Origin: Ryuthela nishihirai
Lineage: Eukaryota > Arthropoda > Arachnida > Araneae > Heptathelidae
Length of the DNA stretch: 64,000 bases
Assembly: GCA_038380435.1 (NCBI GenBank)
Contig: JAWZYU010000058.1
Span: forward strand, 744,001 to 808,000
Reading direction: 5' to 3'
Shown: piece by piece, positions 23,670-37,148 of the stretch
How positions within the stretch are numbered: position 1 is the first letter of the stretch
Layout: each line of letters opens with the position of its first letter
Position numbers and translations under genes: made by a program
The notes under the pieces: model-generated
Told to the model about the DNA's origin: nothing
Database searches by the model: none
Seen by the model: the letters and a program-made list of their open reading frames with translations, nothing else

Positions 23670-23986
23670 AAGACCCAGTTATAGCCAAAGCTTACCATGA
23701 TAGGTTACTTAGTCATTATGACAGTCGTGGTATGCTTACTACTGAAGTTGAGGAAGAATGGGATCATTTTAAACAGGCTTTTTTTGGACACTAACAGTAC
23801 CCTTTTAAGAAAAAAGGAGCAGAGTAGACAGAATTATTTGAGTGATAAGGCACTTGAGCTTATTTCATAAAGAAAAAAACTGCAGGAATGTTCTTAACCA
23901 GTATCCTACTAGTCATAATAGAAAGCATCACAGAGAAATTAATAAACGTGTAAACAATCCGTTAGCTGCTGATAAGAATCTTTGGC

Positions 23987-25690
23987 TTGATTGGTTTGGC
24001 TGACAAAGCCGAGGAAGCAGTTAGACAGCACAACAGCAGAGAGCTGTACCAGAGAGTTAATGTTTTGTGTGGTACAAAACGGACAGGTATACAGGGATTG
24101 AAGGATAAACAAGGTAAGGTTATAGAAGGAGAGGATTCTCTCATGGCTAGGTGGGCTGAGCGTTTCAGTGATATTCTAAACAATGTGGTTAGTTCTATTT
24201 CCATTGTTTGCAATGATGATAGATGCATTGGTGGCTTTAATGTTGGCCCAATAACACAATCTGAAGTTATTTTGGCTGTTTCCAAACTTAAACTACATAA
24301 ATCCCCAGGGGTAGATGAAATTGCTAAGGAAATGCTTAGAGCTAGGAATGTTTCGGTTACCACTTGGATGACTGAAATTCTGAATATCATTTATGATAAA
24401 GGCATGGTTCCTAAGGATTTTACCACAGCTATTGTTATCCCTATTTTCAAAAAAGGTGATCGCAGTTCTTGTGATAACTATAGGGGTATCAGCCTACTCT
24501 CTGTTCCAGGTAAAGTTCTTTCCATGATTGTGCTTAATAGAATTAAGAATATGGTTGACTGTCAATTGTGTGATGAGCAATGTGGATTCAGAAGTGGTAG
24601 GGGATGTGTTGATCAGATATTTTCACTTAGGCAGACCCTTGAGAAATGTTTAGAATTTCCGAAACCTTTGGTTGCTAGCTTTGTTGATTTCAAACAGGCT
24701 TTCGACTCTGTTGATCGTCATAATTTGTGGCTGAATATCATATGGCATACCTGACAAGTTAGTTAACACAATGAAAGCTCTCTATAATAACACTGAATCA
24801 TGTGTGAGAGTTGGTAAGGCTTGTAGCAATTGGTTTGGCATTACTTCTAGTGTTCGACAAGGGTGCATTTTGTCTCCTTTTCTCTTTAACTTGGTTATTG
24901 ATTATATTATGCAAAATTCACTTCAAGGGAGAGATTTTGGCCGTAAATGGACTGGAGATGCTAAAATTTCTTAATTTAGCCCTTTTGGCAAAAGATGTTG
25001 ATGAGATGAACTCTTTCATTCGAGCTGTTGATGAAACTGGTAGTAGAGTAGGTTTGGTTATAAACAGAGTGAAAACTAAAGTGATGAAAATTGGTCAGGC
25101 AGGCTGTGATTCAGTTAATCTGAATGGTTGCAGTCTTGAGCAGGTGTCACAGTTTAATTATCTTGGGAGCTATATAACAGAAAATGGTGATGTACGGCAT
25201 GAGATTAACAGACGAATAGGGAGGGATTGCTGCCGGGACTTTTAAGAATCTATGGATAGTTTGGTTCTTTCTAGGGTTAGTTATGGTAGTGAAACTTGGA
25301 CACTTTGTAAACAAGATAACAGGAAACTTGATGCTTTTGATTCCAGATGCTTACGCAGTATCTTGGGCATTAGGTGTTTGAACTTTGTAACTAATGATGA
25401 GGTTAGGCAAAGGAGTCTGCAACCTCCTTTAAGCAGCATATTGTGCAGAGAGAAACTCCGTTGGTTTGGCCATGTTGCCCGTATGAATAATTATAGATTG
25501 GCGAATAGGGTTGTGAACAGTGTGCCTAAAGGCCTCAGAAAGAAGGGGAGACCTAGGATGCGGTGGGCAGACAATGTCAAACAGGACCTTGTTAGAATTG
25601 GTGTGCAGTGGCCAGATGCAGTAGATGTAGCTCGGGACAGATTTGCTTGGAGAACAAAATTGCAGGTCTGGTTGGACCTCTGTAGCCCAT
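23987..25690 (+). pseudogene. LINE reverse transcriptase (copy 2)
   Basis: Frames at 23987-24754, 24771-24974, 24811-25245 and 25252-25690 carry IPIFKKGDRSSCDNYRGISL, VDFKQAFDSVDRHN, VRQGCILSPFLF and the C-terminal RWFGHVARMNNYRLANRV. The YADD box is gone: between KIS and LALLAK the coding sequence for the catalytic loop is deleted near 24970. The repeated GATTTAG present in other copies suggests slippage. Frameshifts near 24755 and 25240 also break it. Confidence 0.85.
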
Positions 25691-25715
25691 GGCTGCTTGA
25701 GGATGATGATGATAA

Positions 25716-28608
<2,893 letters not shown>

Positions 28609-28722
28609 GATTTAGATTATCCAGTTTCTCTCCATGACCACCATAATGATTATCCACTAGCTCCTGAGAAACTTCAGATTACCAACATCACGCTATCACC
28701 ACACTGCCAAGAGCTTGCTCAT
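28609..28722 (+). pseudogene. ZF-family B polymerase relic, part 3
   Basis: Immediately after the RTE 5' end the plus strand reads DLDYPVSLHDHHNDYPLAPE and continues for about 18 residues, a conserved block in the palm region of the same polymerase. The segment between exonuclease I and this block, expected to include the first catalytic Asp motif of the palm, is missing. A SINE-3 fragment interrupts at 28722. Confidence 0.7.
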
Positions 28723-28815
28723 AAAAAAAAATAAATAAATACCCCCTCAAGCAGCTGCTTGCCACAGAGGTCTGACAGGAGCCTGTCAGTTTATATGCCA
28801 CAGTAGGAGATCTGA
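28722..28815 (-). repeat. SINE-3 3' fragment
   Basis: On the minus strand it reads ACTGACAGGCTCCTGTCAGA, GTGGCAAGCAGCTGCTTGAG and then a T-rich end at 28745-28722, matching 690-805. It sits inside the polymerase relic and separates two coding blocks of it. Confidence 0.65.
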
Positions 28816-29758
28816 AATTTGATTTTGAAGGAAACATTTGTCCTTCATTACCGTAGTATGAAAAAATACTTAGCCTTCTGTATGTAGCTGAAGAAATTAA
28901 ATCGCATTTTAGAATTCAAACAATCTTGCTTGCTAAACCCATATATAGAATTTAATACAAGTCAGCGGAAGAAAGCTAGAAATGATTTCCAGGAAGACTT
29001 CTTCAAACTGATGAATAACGCTGTGTTTGGAAAAACGATGGAAAACTTGAGAAATCGGGTGAATATTGAATTGACTCAGAGCCCAAAGAAAGTACGTAAA
29101 CTTGTAGCATCGTCTGCTTTTCACGCTTTTCGTGTTTTCACAACGAATTCGCATGTGTAGAGTCAAAGCAAACTAAATTGAAACTCAACAGGGCTATTTA
29201 TGCTGGATTCAGTATTCTAGATATTAGTAAATTTTTGATGTATAGTTTTATTTATGTCTTTATTAGTCCAAAATATGGAGGAAACTGTAAATTATTATTC
29301 ACTGATACAAATTCACTGCGCTATGAGCTTCAAACCGAGGACGAATATGCCGTTATGAAAGATGATATAGATCATTTCGATATATCTGATTATCACCTAG
29401 ATCACGTTTTACATAGTACACATAATGAAAAGGTACTAGGTAAAATGAAAGATGAACTTTCAGGACTACCTGCAAAAGAATTTGTAGACCTTCATTCAAA
29501 AAATCTAGTCTTCAGAGTTAATAAGAGGAGAAGAAGACAGGGAAAGGAGTCCCAAAATACATCATAAAAAGAACCCTTCGTCACAAGGATTACAGAGACT
29601 TCTTAATAAAGAAATCGCCTTCTCAAGTAGATTTGACAAGGATTCAAAGTAGCCACTATCATCTTCATACAGTGAAAGGTGTAAAACTTCGTCTGTCACC
29701 ATTCGATGACAAAAGATATATTTTGGAAAATTATGACACCCTTTCGTACGGACACTAG
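28816..29758 (+). pseudogene. ZF-family B polymerase relic, part 4 (palm, C-terminus)
   Basis: Blocks in order: ETFVLHYRSMKKYLAF, ILEFKQSCLLNPYIEFNT, DFFKLMNNAVFGKTMENLR (polymerase motif B region), LNRAIYAGFSILDISKFLMY, LLFTDTNSLRYEL (motif C) and, near the end, LSPFDDKRYI. Motif C has DTN where DTD is expected, so a catalytic carboxylate is changed. Frameshifts near 29160 and 29560 and a terminal stop at 29756-29758 are seen. The family copies DNA for protein-primed elements such as Mavericks/Polintons and related viruses. No integrase, packaging ATPase or capsid gene is visible nearby, so this is an isolated polymerase relic. Confidence 0.75.
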
Positions 29759-29810
29759 AAAACCATGAAAAAATAATGTAAGAGAAAACGAATATTTTGT
29801 TAAATATGTA

Positions 29811-29917
29811 CAGTCGCTCAAAAAATATCCGAAAGCTACGGTTGATTACAGAATTCCAAAAAAATATCTGGCAACGATTTCTTTAGAAATTAGTGGTCTG
29901 GCAACCTTCGTGTACTG
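29811..29917 (+). mobile_element. Foldback MITE, half copy
   Basis: Begins CAGTCGCTCAAAAAATATCC after TA (29809-29810) and follows the left arm of the palindromic element at 50343-50557 through TATCTGGCAACGAT and CAACCTTCGTG. It ends in CTG before TA. The second arm is missing. Confidence 0.7.
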
Positions 29918-29919
29918 TA

Positions 29920-30844
29920 CAATAGCACTTACAAGAACATACTTAATGCAATAAAAATATTTACAATAACAAAAATCCAATAAAATGCTAAAATAAATAA
30001 CAATAAATAAACTAGAGGGACATGACCCGTACCTTCGTCAAAGAGCTTTATCAGTTTTCACCACACGTATAAAACTCATGCCTTTTGTCACTCTAACATC
30101 CATGACACCCAGCTTGGCAATTTCCTCACCCGAAGACCGTCAGTTAATTAACTAGTGCACAAAATGTCTCTGTCACTTAGAAGTAATTAATTTCAGTTCA
30201 CTTCTTTCAGTGCTCGCACATCGGGTGTCCTTGACTATCCGAACAGAACATCTCCCCACAAACGAGTCGGGTTAATTCCGTCCTTTCTCATTTTTACACC
30301 CCTTTGAGTTGTCAGCTCATCCCTTTCCATTGAAATCACTAGACTAATTACCAACACCTCCTGCTACTTCCTTAATGACAGAGTGCTGTTGGATAGGCCC
30401 AACTGCAACCGGTTAGAGATTCTGCAGGCTTGCTTGCATTTGATCTTTGCTCGATATCTTGCACCGAGGATGATGACACATCCAAAATACTCCCCTTTTT
30501 GTCTTCTGTGCATCTCTCTTCCGTCCTGCATAATTAATTAAAGGCTATTGCTCGCGCTTTACCTCTCATTTGCAATTCTTTCTCTTTATTATGAATCCAA
30601 AAATGCTATTATTCTCAAGCTTCAATCGGGCTTGTTTTCCTACGGATTTGATTCCTTTGCCTCCGACCTTTTCCTAACACATCTTCTATTTCTTCTATCA
30701 TTATTTTTTTTTATCAAACTTCCGTTTTTAAATGAGACATTATCCTTGAACGAGATACCATCCTTTACATCCAAAACAAATCCTTTTGCCTCGTCCCTGT
30801 TAACACAGAATTTTTCCTAATATTAATACACATTGTATCAATAG
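29920..30844. other. No gene recognised
   Basis: The region is less AT-rich than its surroundings. A 90-codon plus frame at 30548-30820 is hydrophobic and rich in Leu, Phe and Ser, with no recognisable motif and no sign of conservation. Confidence 0.4.
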
Positions 30845-31135
30845 TTACTGACCATTTAGGTCTATTTCGGTTCTTTCTTCTATATTTATCCAAGTTTTGT
30901 CCAAAGACTGCATGATAGCAGTCAATGACTGCAAGTTTTTTCCAATGACTGCATGATAGCAGTCAATGACTGCAAGTTTTTTCCAATGACTGCATATAGA
31001 ATCTACTTCCTTAAGATCATTTCCATCTAAAAAACTCTCACTTACCTCCTTTGACATTTTCTCTTTATCACTACTATTTTCATAATTCTCTACATTACCG
31101 TCGTCCTTATATAAAATCCTAATGACTTGATACAT
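30845..31135 (-). CDS. Unrecognised acidic frame with internal repeat
   Basis: A 96-codon minus frame, mostly acidic and polar (NYENSSDKEKMSKEVSESF). Inside it a 41-bp unit at 30901-30941 and 30942-30982, followed by 13 bases of a third, encodes an imperfect duplication. Because 41 is not a multiple of three, the units are read in different frames. It may be a decayed exon or chance. Confidence 0.25.
   Translation of the reverse strand: MYQVIRILYKDDGNVENYENSSDKEKMSKEVSESFLDGNDLKEVDSICSHWKKLAVIDCYHAVIGKNLQSLTAIMQSLDKTWINIEERTEIDLNGQ
30901..30995. repeat. 41-bp tandem repeat, 2.3 units
   Basis: The units CCAATGACTGCATGATAGCA.. repeat with one base change. Each contains TGCAGTC/GACTGCA elements that can pair. 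Confidence 0.8.
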
Positions 31136-31177
31136 TTCCGATCTTACATAATTTCTCAGTTAGATTCTCACTTTTAA

Positions 31178-31774
31178 TTAATTGTCTAATTTCCTATGAT
31201 TTATTCTTATCGATATTACTATACTATCTGTTACCACAGAATTATAGATATCACCAATTTGGTTCTTACGTGGTCTTACGTGGCAAATTTCTTCCGCCTT
31301 TTTAACACAGCCATCAATCTTTATTCTAGAATTAATATCCTCGTCTGACTGATAATTATTTTTAACATCTAATTCAGCCACTTTATGCAATGGAAATTCA
31401 CTCCTACTTTCCAAATTATATTTCATTTCTATTGGAATATCACATTTTACCTCAGGATGATTCATTTTATTAATTTGACCGTGCTCATTCACCACAGAAT
31501 CTGTCACCTTATCAAGCTGCATTCTATCTTTCATCTCATCCTTCTGATGTTTAATTTTCTCCCTCTGTACACTGTTATCTATTTTGCTCTGAATTAAATC
31601 ACTACGCTCTAAACTTCTTTTTCTGATATTGACACTCTTACTATTATTTTTCTCCTCATCAGGTACCTTACGTAATATTTCACACTTATCATCTAGATAA
31701 ATATTTTCTTCACTACATTTAACCACATCTCTACTATATAAATCCTTGTTTAAATCTACCTTATCCTCAACCAT
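31178..31774 (-). CDS. Unrecognised 198-codon charged frame
   Basis: The frame is rich in Lys, Glu, Asp, Asn and Ile, without Cys clusters, signal or membrane segments. Its composition is protein-like rather than low complexity (for example KCSEENIYLDDKCEILRKVP). The segment at about 31573-31720 is repeated, diverged, at 31812-31955 upstream on the minus strand, where KCEIL and DDSKSINIRERDL can be read in two frames. An internally repeating coding exon or a decayed gene are both possible. No family is recognised. Confidence 0.35.
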   Translation of the reverse strand: MVEDKVDLNKDLYSRDVVKCSEENIYLDDKCEILRKVPDEEKNNSKSVNIRKRSLERSDLIQSKIDNSVQREKIKHQKDEMKDRMQLDKVTDSVVNEHGQINKMNHPEVKCDIPIEMKYNLESRSEFPLHKVAELDVKNNYQSDEDINSRIKIDGCVKKAEEICHVRPRKNQIGDIYNSVVTDSIVISIRINHRKLDN

Positions 31775-31980
31775 CTCACATTTAATTTTGTCACTTTCTA
31801 TATTTTTTATTTACTTCGCTCTCAATGAAACCACTAGGCCCTAAATCTCTTTCTCTGATATTAATACTCTTACTATCATCTATTTCCAGGTACATTACAT
31901 AATATTTCACACTTATTACGTAGATAAATATTTTCTTCGCTAAATTTAGGCACATTCTTTACCACCTTAAAATTATTTGC

Positions 31981-32715
31981 ATTAACACACGAATTTTGAT
32001 AAAAAAATGGTTAGTTAATCATTTAGAAGACACGGTGACATCGACTGATGCTCATAAGGCCTATCATCATTCAAGTACATAAGGCTCTGAGATTTAAAAA
32101 AAAAGAAGTAATCATTATAGACACCAACATGTTTCATCAAACACACGGGTACCTTCGACTGCTGCATCCTGCCCACCATAAAGAACTAAGTAACTACTTT
32201 TGAGTAACTCGCATTTGGATAAAATTATCATACTCTTGCTACTAATGTTGCCCAGGAGAGTTCACCTTGATATCCAAGTATATTGTTTCAAATCTATTAT
32301 CTAAATTTAAATTTCCTGACATTATATCATTTGTTAAGGAAAATCCTTTCTCAGATTCTTTATTTATTATAGTAATTGCTGACATCGTTACATTAACACA
32401 CGAATTTTGATAAATAAAAAATGGTGTTACCACAAGTACTAAATGGTTAGCTAACAATTTAGTGCACATGGTGTTATTGTCTTGTGTTCGTGAGGCCTAT
32501 CTTCATTGAAGTACAGGATCCTAGATGTGAAAAAAAATCAGTTATTATAGACAGCTGTATGTTTCATCAGAAGCATTGGTATCTTCTACTACGGCTTTCT
32601 GCACACCATAAAGAACTTATTAACCATTTTTCAGTAACTTGCATTTAGATAAAAGTGGTATACTCTTGCGAGTAACATTGCCCAAAAGAGGCCACTTTGG
32701 TACCCAAATATATTG
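31981..32715. repeat. Direct duplication of about 410 bp
   Basis: 31983-32285 and 32395-32715 match in order through AACACACGAATTTTGATAAA, ATGGTTAG(T/C)TAA, AAGGCCTATC or GAGGCCTATC, TGTTTCATCA, CACCATAAAGAACT, TACTCTTGC and CCAA(G/A)TATATTG. Divergence is moderate, and small insertions such as TGTTACCACAAGTACTAA distinguish the copies. Confidence 0.75.
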
Positions 32716-33334
32716 CAATACAAACCACGCTTTTCAGCTCATATTCTAATACACCTCAGAGGACAATTTAAAGCATTCTTTGTTGGATTCAAGTTGAAAC
32801 AGCTATTTTCTAATGCGAGAATTGTTTAAGCTACGGATATACCTGATATCATGATTTTTGACAAGATTATAAACTCTAAGATCTCGAACTTCGTCAGAGT
32901 TTTGAAGAGCTAAACGGGCATAGACCATATCTATCTAGACACCAGGAAATGCAATTTTGACAACTGGAACTTATGCATATCCTATGGTACGTAGGATTTC
33001 CACTTCAGTATGTTATTTCAGAAGCTGAAAAAATGTTGTGAAAAAGTCCTTTCTCTCCACATGTCGGGATGTAATACACAGAAAAGAAAAAAACAATTCA
33101 CATATCGAAATGCAATACACTCACTTTCTGTGCATTACATCGCGACATGTGCGTGTACTGATGTTTCTGTCAGCTGATCTATGCAATGTCTGCTGTTCCA
33201 GAGCTTACGTGCATTTGGTAAGAGCGAAACATTTTCCCCTATCTTCCTATTGCTCTTGGTTTTCACATTTGTCGGATGGTCGGATTGTGGATTTGACAAC
33301 GCGATCTTTCGAACGCGACGGAGAAACTTATTGA
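32716..33334. other. No gene recognised
   Basis: The frame at 33038-33334 (98 codons) has scattered Cys and His but no zinc-finger spacing. An imperfect repeat of ATGTCG(G/C)GATGTAAT.. in opposite orientation occurs around 33060 and 33140. Confidence 0.4.
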
Positions 33335-33430
33335 TTTATGTTCCAAATGGAATCTTTTGACGAGGGGAGTGTCATAGGCTATAAAAAAAATTGTACCCCC
33401 GTGTTTTCTTCCCCCCGAAAAAATGTAAAA
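33335..33430. repeat. Isolated unit of the 18.1-19.0 kb repeat
   Basis: Shares GGGAGTGTCATAGGCTA and TTTTCTTCCCCCC with the units at 18130-18970, 15 kb away. Confidence 0.5.
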
Positions 33431-33504
33431 ATGAAAAAGAAAAAAAAATGGATCGGTAATATTCGAGTTGACCAATTAATAATCGAAAATCTTGAAACTT
33501 AAAA

Positions 33505-33800
33505 GAAAAACTACCCGCCTGGCCATCGGTAAGTACGGAACACCGACGGGGTTGAAATGGCCCTTTTCTGTCGGATGGGACGTTAAGCCGTGGCCCGTGT
33601 GCGGGAGAGTCATACCCTATGCACGTTAATAAACACAATGTATGGCCTTGACAGTGGGCTGCCATCTGTCTCCCAACAACTGTGGATCCCCTTCCCCAAC
33701 CTTCTCTGAGTCTTCGGGGTCTTTATGACCTGGCCATTTGTAGCCCATGGTGTGCAAATAAACGCCGTTCAAAGGTAAAAATCAACCAAAGTTAAGGGGA
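33505..33800 (+). repeat. SINE-1 copy, headless
   Basis: The body and tail run in plus orientation: GGATGGGACGTTAAGCCGTG, GGAGAGTCATACCCTATGCA, GCCATCTGTCTCCCAACA, CTTTATGACCTGGCCATTTG and a tail ending near AACCAAAG. The tRNA head is replaced by unrelated sequence. Confidence 0.75.
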
Positions 33801-33825
33801 TGCTTATTTTTAGTCGTCCCGTGCT

Positions 33826-33990
33826 GAAGGTTAGAGTGCTACGCTTCCGGTCAAATGAACTTGGGTTCGAGCTTACCGGGTTAGGTATGGTTATTTGTGT
33901 TTCTTCCGAGGTCCTGTCGCTCTCACAGATCTTCAATTATGTCCCATTAAACAGACAGGCTCTGCTAATCATAGACTTAAACAAATTGAA
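33826..33990 (+). repeat. SINE-3 copy with tRNA-like head
   Basis: A tRNA-like head (TTAGAGTGCTACGCTTCCGG, box B GGGTTCGAGCTTACC) is followed by the body shared with 640-750: GGTATGGTTATTTGTGTTTC, CTCTCACAGATCTTCAATTA and AGACAGGCTCTGC. This copy defines the head of the SINE-3 family. Confidence 0.6.
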
Positions 33991-34526
33991 TATAACAGAA
34001 CATTTGCAATGAATGAAAAATCTCACTTATATTCAGTAGTACCATATCAATAGAGCATATTACCTACTACTCTCAGAAGACCATTATTGGAGAATTATGA
34101 CTATTTCTCAGTTGCTGGAAATATATCTTAGATATTTTGTGGTCAGGTTCACACAGCCATACGCTATGCACCATATGAAATACACTGGAAGGTATTCACC
34201 AGAGTCTACCATCTGAGTTTTTGTATGCTAAGCTTTAACATAACGATTAGGCGTGGCATAGTGCTACATTCTAAGCCTTGGCATAGAAGCTAAGGACCAA
34301 GTGACTATTCCAGTAAAGCAAACTGTTTTTTTCTTGTGATATGTCAGCTCTAATTGAATCAGTGGTCAGCAGTGACTTCAGTTTCAATAGGTTGAGTATA
34401 TATATTAGAATGGCAGTAAAAGGTTATTCATTGGATAGCTCCTAGGATTCTTCTCTTTCTTGTGTGTTGTAAATCAAGAAAAGAAAAAAATCTAGTGTCC
34501 TTGTTGGGGAAAGTAACACTTATGGG
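33991..34526. other. No gene seen
   Basis: No motif-bearing frame or repeat match. Confidence 0.5.
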
Positions 34527-34719
34527 CAGGGCCGTGCGGTAGATTTTCTCATTATGATGCAAGTCTTCGAAATGCCGCCCCTTAAAGGTTTTTTTCTTTA
34601 AAATAACCTTCGATTGTGATTTAAAAAAAAACTGCACAAAATGTACGAATACTATTTTTAATTTGAAAATATAAACTACTTTAAAAAATGATATCAACTA
34701 CAACAATCTACTAGAGTTT

Positions 34720-36320
34720 TACCCTTCTAACTTTAGCAAATTCGTTAATTAGGGATGTCTAGTCTAGAGTGGCAGCCAATGTAGATTCAATAGAAATTAA
34801 TGACAGATTTCTAAGTTTTGTTTGGCTTATTGAACTTTTTAAGTAGTGTTTTATTAATTTTAATTTGGATTAACTTCTTTCCCCACTAGCTACAGAGACA
34901 GGGAGTGTTAATAAAATTCTCAGAGCTACAACAGTATTCGGATACAAAGTAATTAAGTTATTTTGGCACAAATAATTTAAAACATCCAAAGGTTTCATAG
35001 AATATGGTAGCATTCGGGATACATCAGGTAATTCTTCTTGAAGATCATTTGCATTTATATCTGATTCATTTTCGACCGAAAGTATTGACTGGAGACAGGT
35101 ACAATAATTTTATAGCATTTTGTCATCTATATCATTGAGTTTTAAAATGTCATATAAAAACTGAAAATTTTTGCTATGGGTTTCCAGAAGCGTGAATCGT
35201 TCATTCAGAGAATTAAGACTAATGTCCAGAATATAATTGAAAAAGTTTATTACAAATTTATTCTCCTCTGTTAACCCTTTCACGACTAAGGGAAACATTT
35301 TTCCCATTTTAAAATTGGTGATTGTCGTATTTAATTATAACCTTATCTGCATTTTTTATTCAGAATGTCAAAATAGAACGTATGCCGAACGCAATTACGT
35401 AAACGGGAACGTTTAGAAAACAAAAACAGAACTGTCAGGACGCATAATATATGTACTATGTGCAATGTCCATCTTTGCCTCACTACCAAAAGAAATTGCT
35501 TCGCAGAATATCATAATTATCACATCATTTTGTATAGTAATTTTATTTCATAATTTTGTATTATTTTAGTTAACATTTTGTTCTAATAAACCAATAAATA
35601 AAAGACATTGCATAATAAGCCTATCTATAATTTGTGTTACCTTTATAGTCCATTGGGAAAAATATTTCCCATAAAATTCCAAAAAAACTACACATTGTTA
35701 TGTATTTTTCTTATGATTTTTATTTATTTTACGTCTAAACAAACTAAAATAAACAGTTACATATTAATATTTACTCTTAAAAACCTTATGGTCCTGAAAG
35801 GGTTAAGGGTAGATCGACAGCTTCTTCATAGTCAAATTGATGCTTGTTCCTTCTGGCTCTAACTTCAGTTTCGGCAGGAAATTCTGCACCGCATTCAAGA
35901 TTCTCTGCAATCTCATTAGCAGCAATTTTCATCTGATCATATCCAGATTGTCTATAACTTTTCACTTTTTGTATGGTTTCTGATAACATCCTTACACAAT
36001 CTGACAAATTTATAGTTACAGATTGCAATAGCTTCGAGACTGAATTTATTTCAAATAAAATATCATACCAAAGAATTACACCGCATATAAACTTGTAATT
36101 TTTAATATTTTTTGCTAACCCTCTTGCTTTAACTTTAGTTTCTGATCTCTGTTGATGTCTTCTATTATTTGGAATAATGCATCATAGATTTCGCAAAGTT
36201 GAAATCGTAAAGGCTTTAACGCATCTACTGTGCTTGACCACCTAGTAGCACTCAATGGTTTTAGAGTTAATTGTGAAACATAATAAGTAACTACAATTGC
36301 TGTAAAAAACAATAATTCTC
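34720..36320 (-). pseudogene. hAT transposase (ZMYM1-like), broken
   Basis: Minus-strand blocks in order: TLKPLSATRWSSTVDALKPL near 36260, LSDCVRMLSETIQKVKSYRQ near 35980, ENLECGAEFPAETEVRARRN near 35880, FVINFFNYILDISLNSLNER near 35235, and near 34930-34850 the dimerisation region TVVALRILLTLPVSVASGE. This order is that of hAT transposases of the ZMYM1-like (DUF4371) type. A piggyBac-type MITE splits the coding sequence between DLPL and TEEN at a TTAA. Stops and frameshifts elsewhere (near 36115 and 35100) show that it was already decaying or decayed later. Confidence 0.75.
35275..35802. mobile_element. piggyBac-type MITE (TTAA-flanked)
   Basis: TTAA stands at 35271-35274 and 35803-35806. 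The ends are inverted: CCCTTTCACGACTAAGG at the left and, reverse complemented, CCCTTTCAGGACCATAAGG at the right. The 528-bp interior is AT-rich without coding frames. Removing the element together with one TTAA leaves the hAT transposase frame continuous, as expected for precise TTAA insertion. Confidence 0.85.
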
Positions 36321-36881
36321 TTACCTGATCTACTTTTTAAACACAAAAACTGAATTAGTATAAATGCACAAATATTATACTGATACAGATATATTATATA
36401 TCGATTTACTGATTTAAATACAGCACAGCCTTTCCACTTCTCATGACAAACTAACATTAAAATCAAATATTGTCAATAATTGTAAGCTCAAAGCAGAACT
36501 ATCAACACGTAACACGTGCAATTGTCTTTTGTGATAATTGCCGCCTCAGCTTTTAGGAGCGGCCGCGCGGTATGTTACAAACAAAAACCTTAGCTTCGTG
36601 CTATCAGATCAAAAGTCTTTCGGCGAGCGCTCGCCAACGATGCACCTGCACCAGAAACCGAGATCAAAGGATACCGAAAGCGCTTAGGCAGAGGCGTACG
36701 ATAAATCATAAATCGTATACATCAATATCGGAATAACATAGACCAATATAGAAAAGCGTTGCGTAAAGATTATTAATTATTGAATGGTTCAAATTGTATT
36801 TTGATTTCGCTGCTTATGCCGCCCCCTTACGGTGCCGCCTGATGCGGCCGCCTCTCTGTATCATAGCACGGCACGGCCCTG

Positions 36882-37148
36882 CTGATCGCTGTCGTCTATC
36901 CAAGTTTTCTACCGCTCCAAGGCGAGCTAATGATTCTTTCGGAATGAACTGTTCAATTTGGCGAAAGCCTCTTAGTTCCGGTCCCCTTTTTTCCCCCATA
37001 CTATAATTTAGGGTAGAATTGCCGGTTGGTGTCCCCCTTCGACTATATGCTCACTCATAGTAGAATTTTTATGATTACAGCTCTCATTGCAACATTTATC
37101 TGCCGGATGGTTTAGTGAAAAGCTCTGACGCCACGTCAAGGCACCATC
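36882..37148. other. No gene seen
   Basis: Short spacer between the hAT end and the 105-bp array. No feature. Confidence 0.5.

Larger units (their letters stand above)
22200..25713 (+). mobile_element. RTE-like LINE copy 2
   Basis: A near full-length plus-strand copy. Its 5' end (GTCTGTAAATGG) coincides with that of copy 1, and its 3' end is a short (GAT)n at 25701-25713. The flanks carry near-identical 15-16 bp duplications, ATTTTTCCGAAGTAC at 22164-22178 and ATTTTTTCGAAGTAAC at 25715-25730, which identify the target within the polymerase gene. About 21 extra bases (22179-22199) sit between the left duplication and the conserved 5' end. Confidence 0.85.
34527..36881 (-). mobile_element. hAT transposon relic with terminal repeats
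   Basis: The left end CAGGGCCGTGCGGTAG and the right end (reverse complement CAGGGCCGTGCCGTGC) form hAT-like terminal inverted repeats around a hAT transposase relic. Candidate 8-bp flanks, CTTATGGG and CTGATCGC, agree at five positions. The N-terminal third of the transposase is absent, so the element is internally deleted. Confidence 0.7.
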
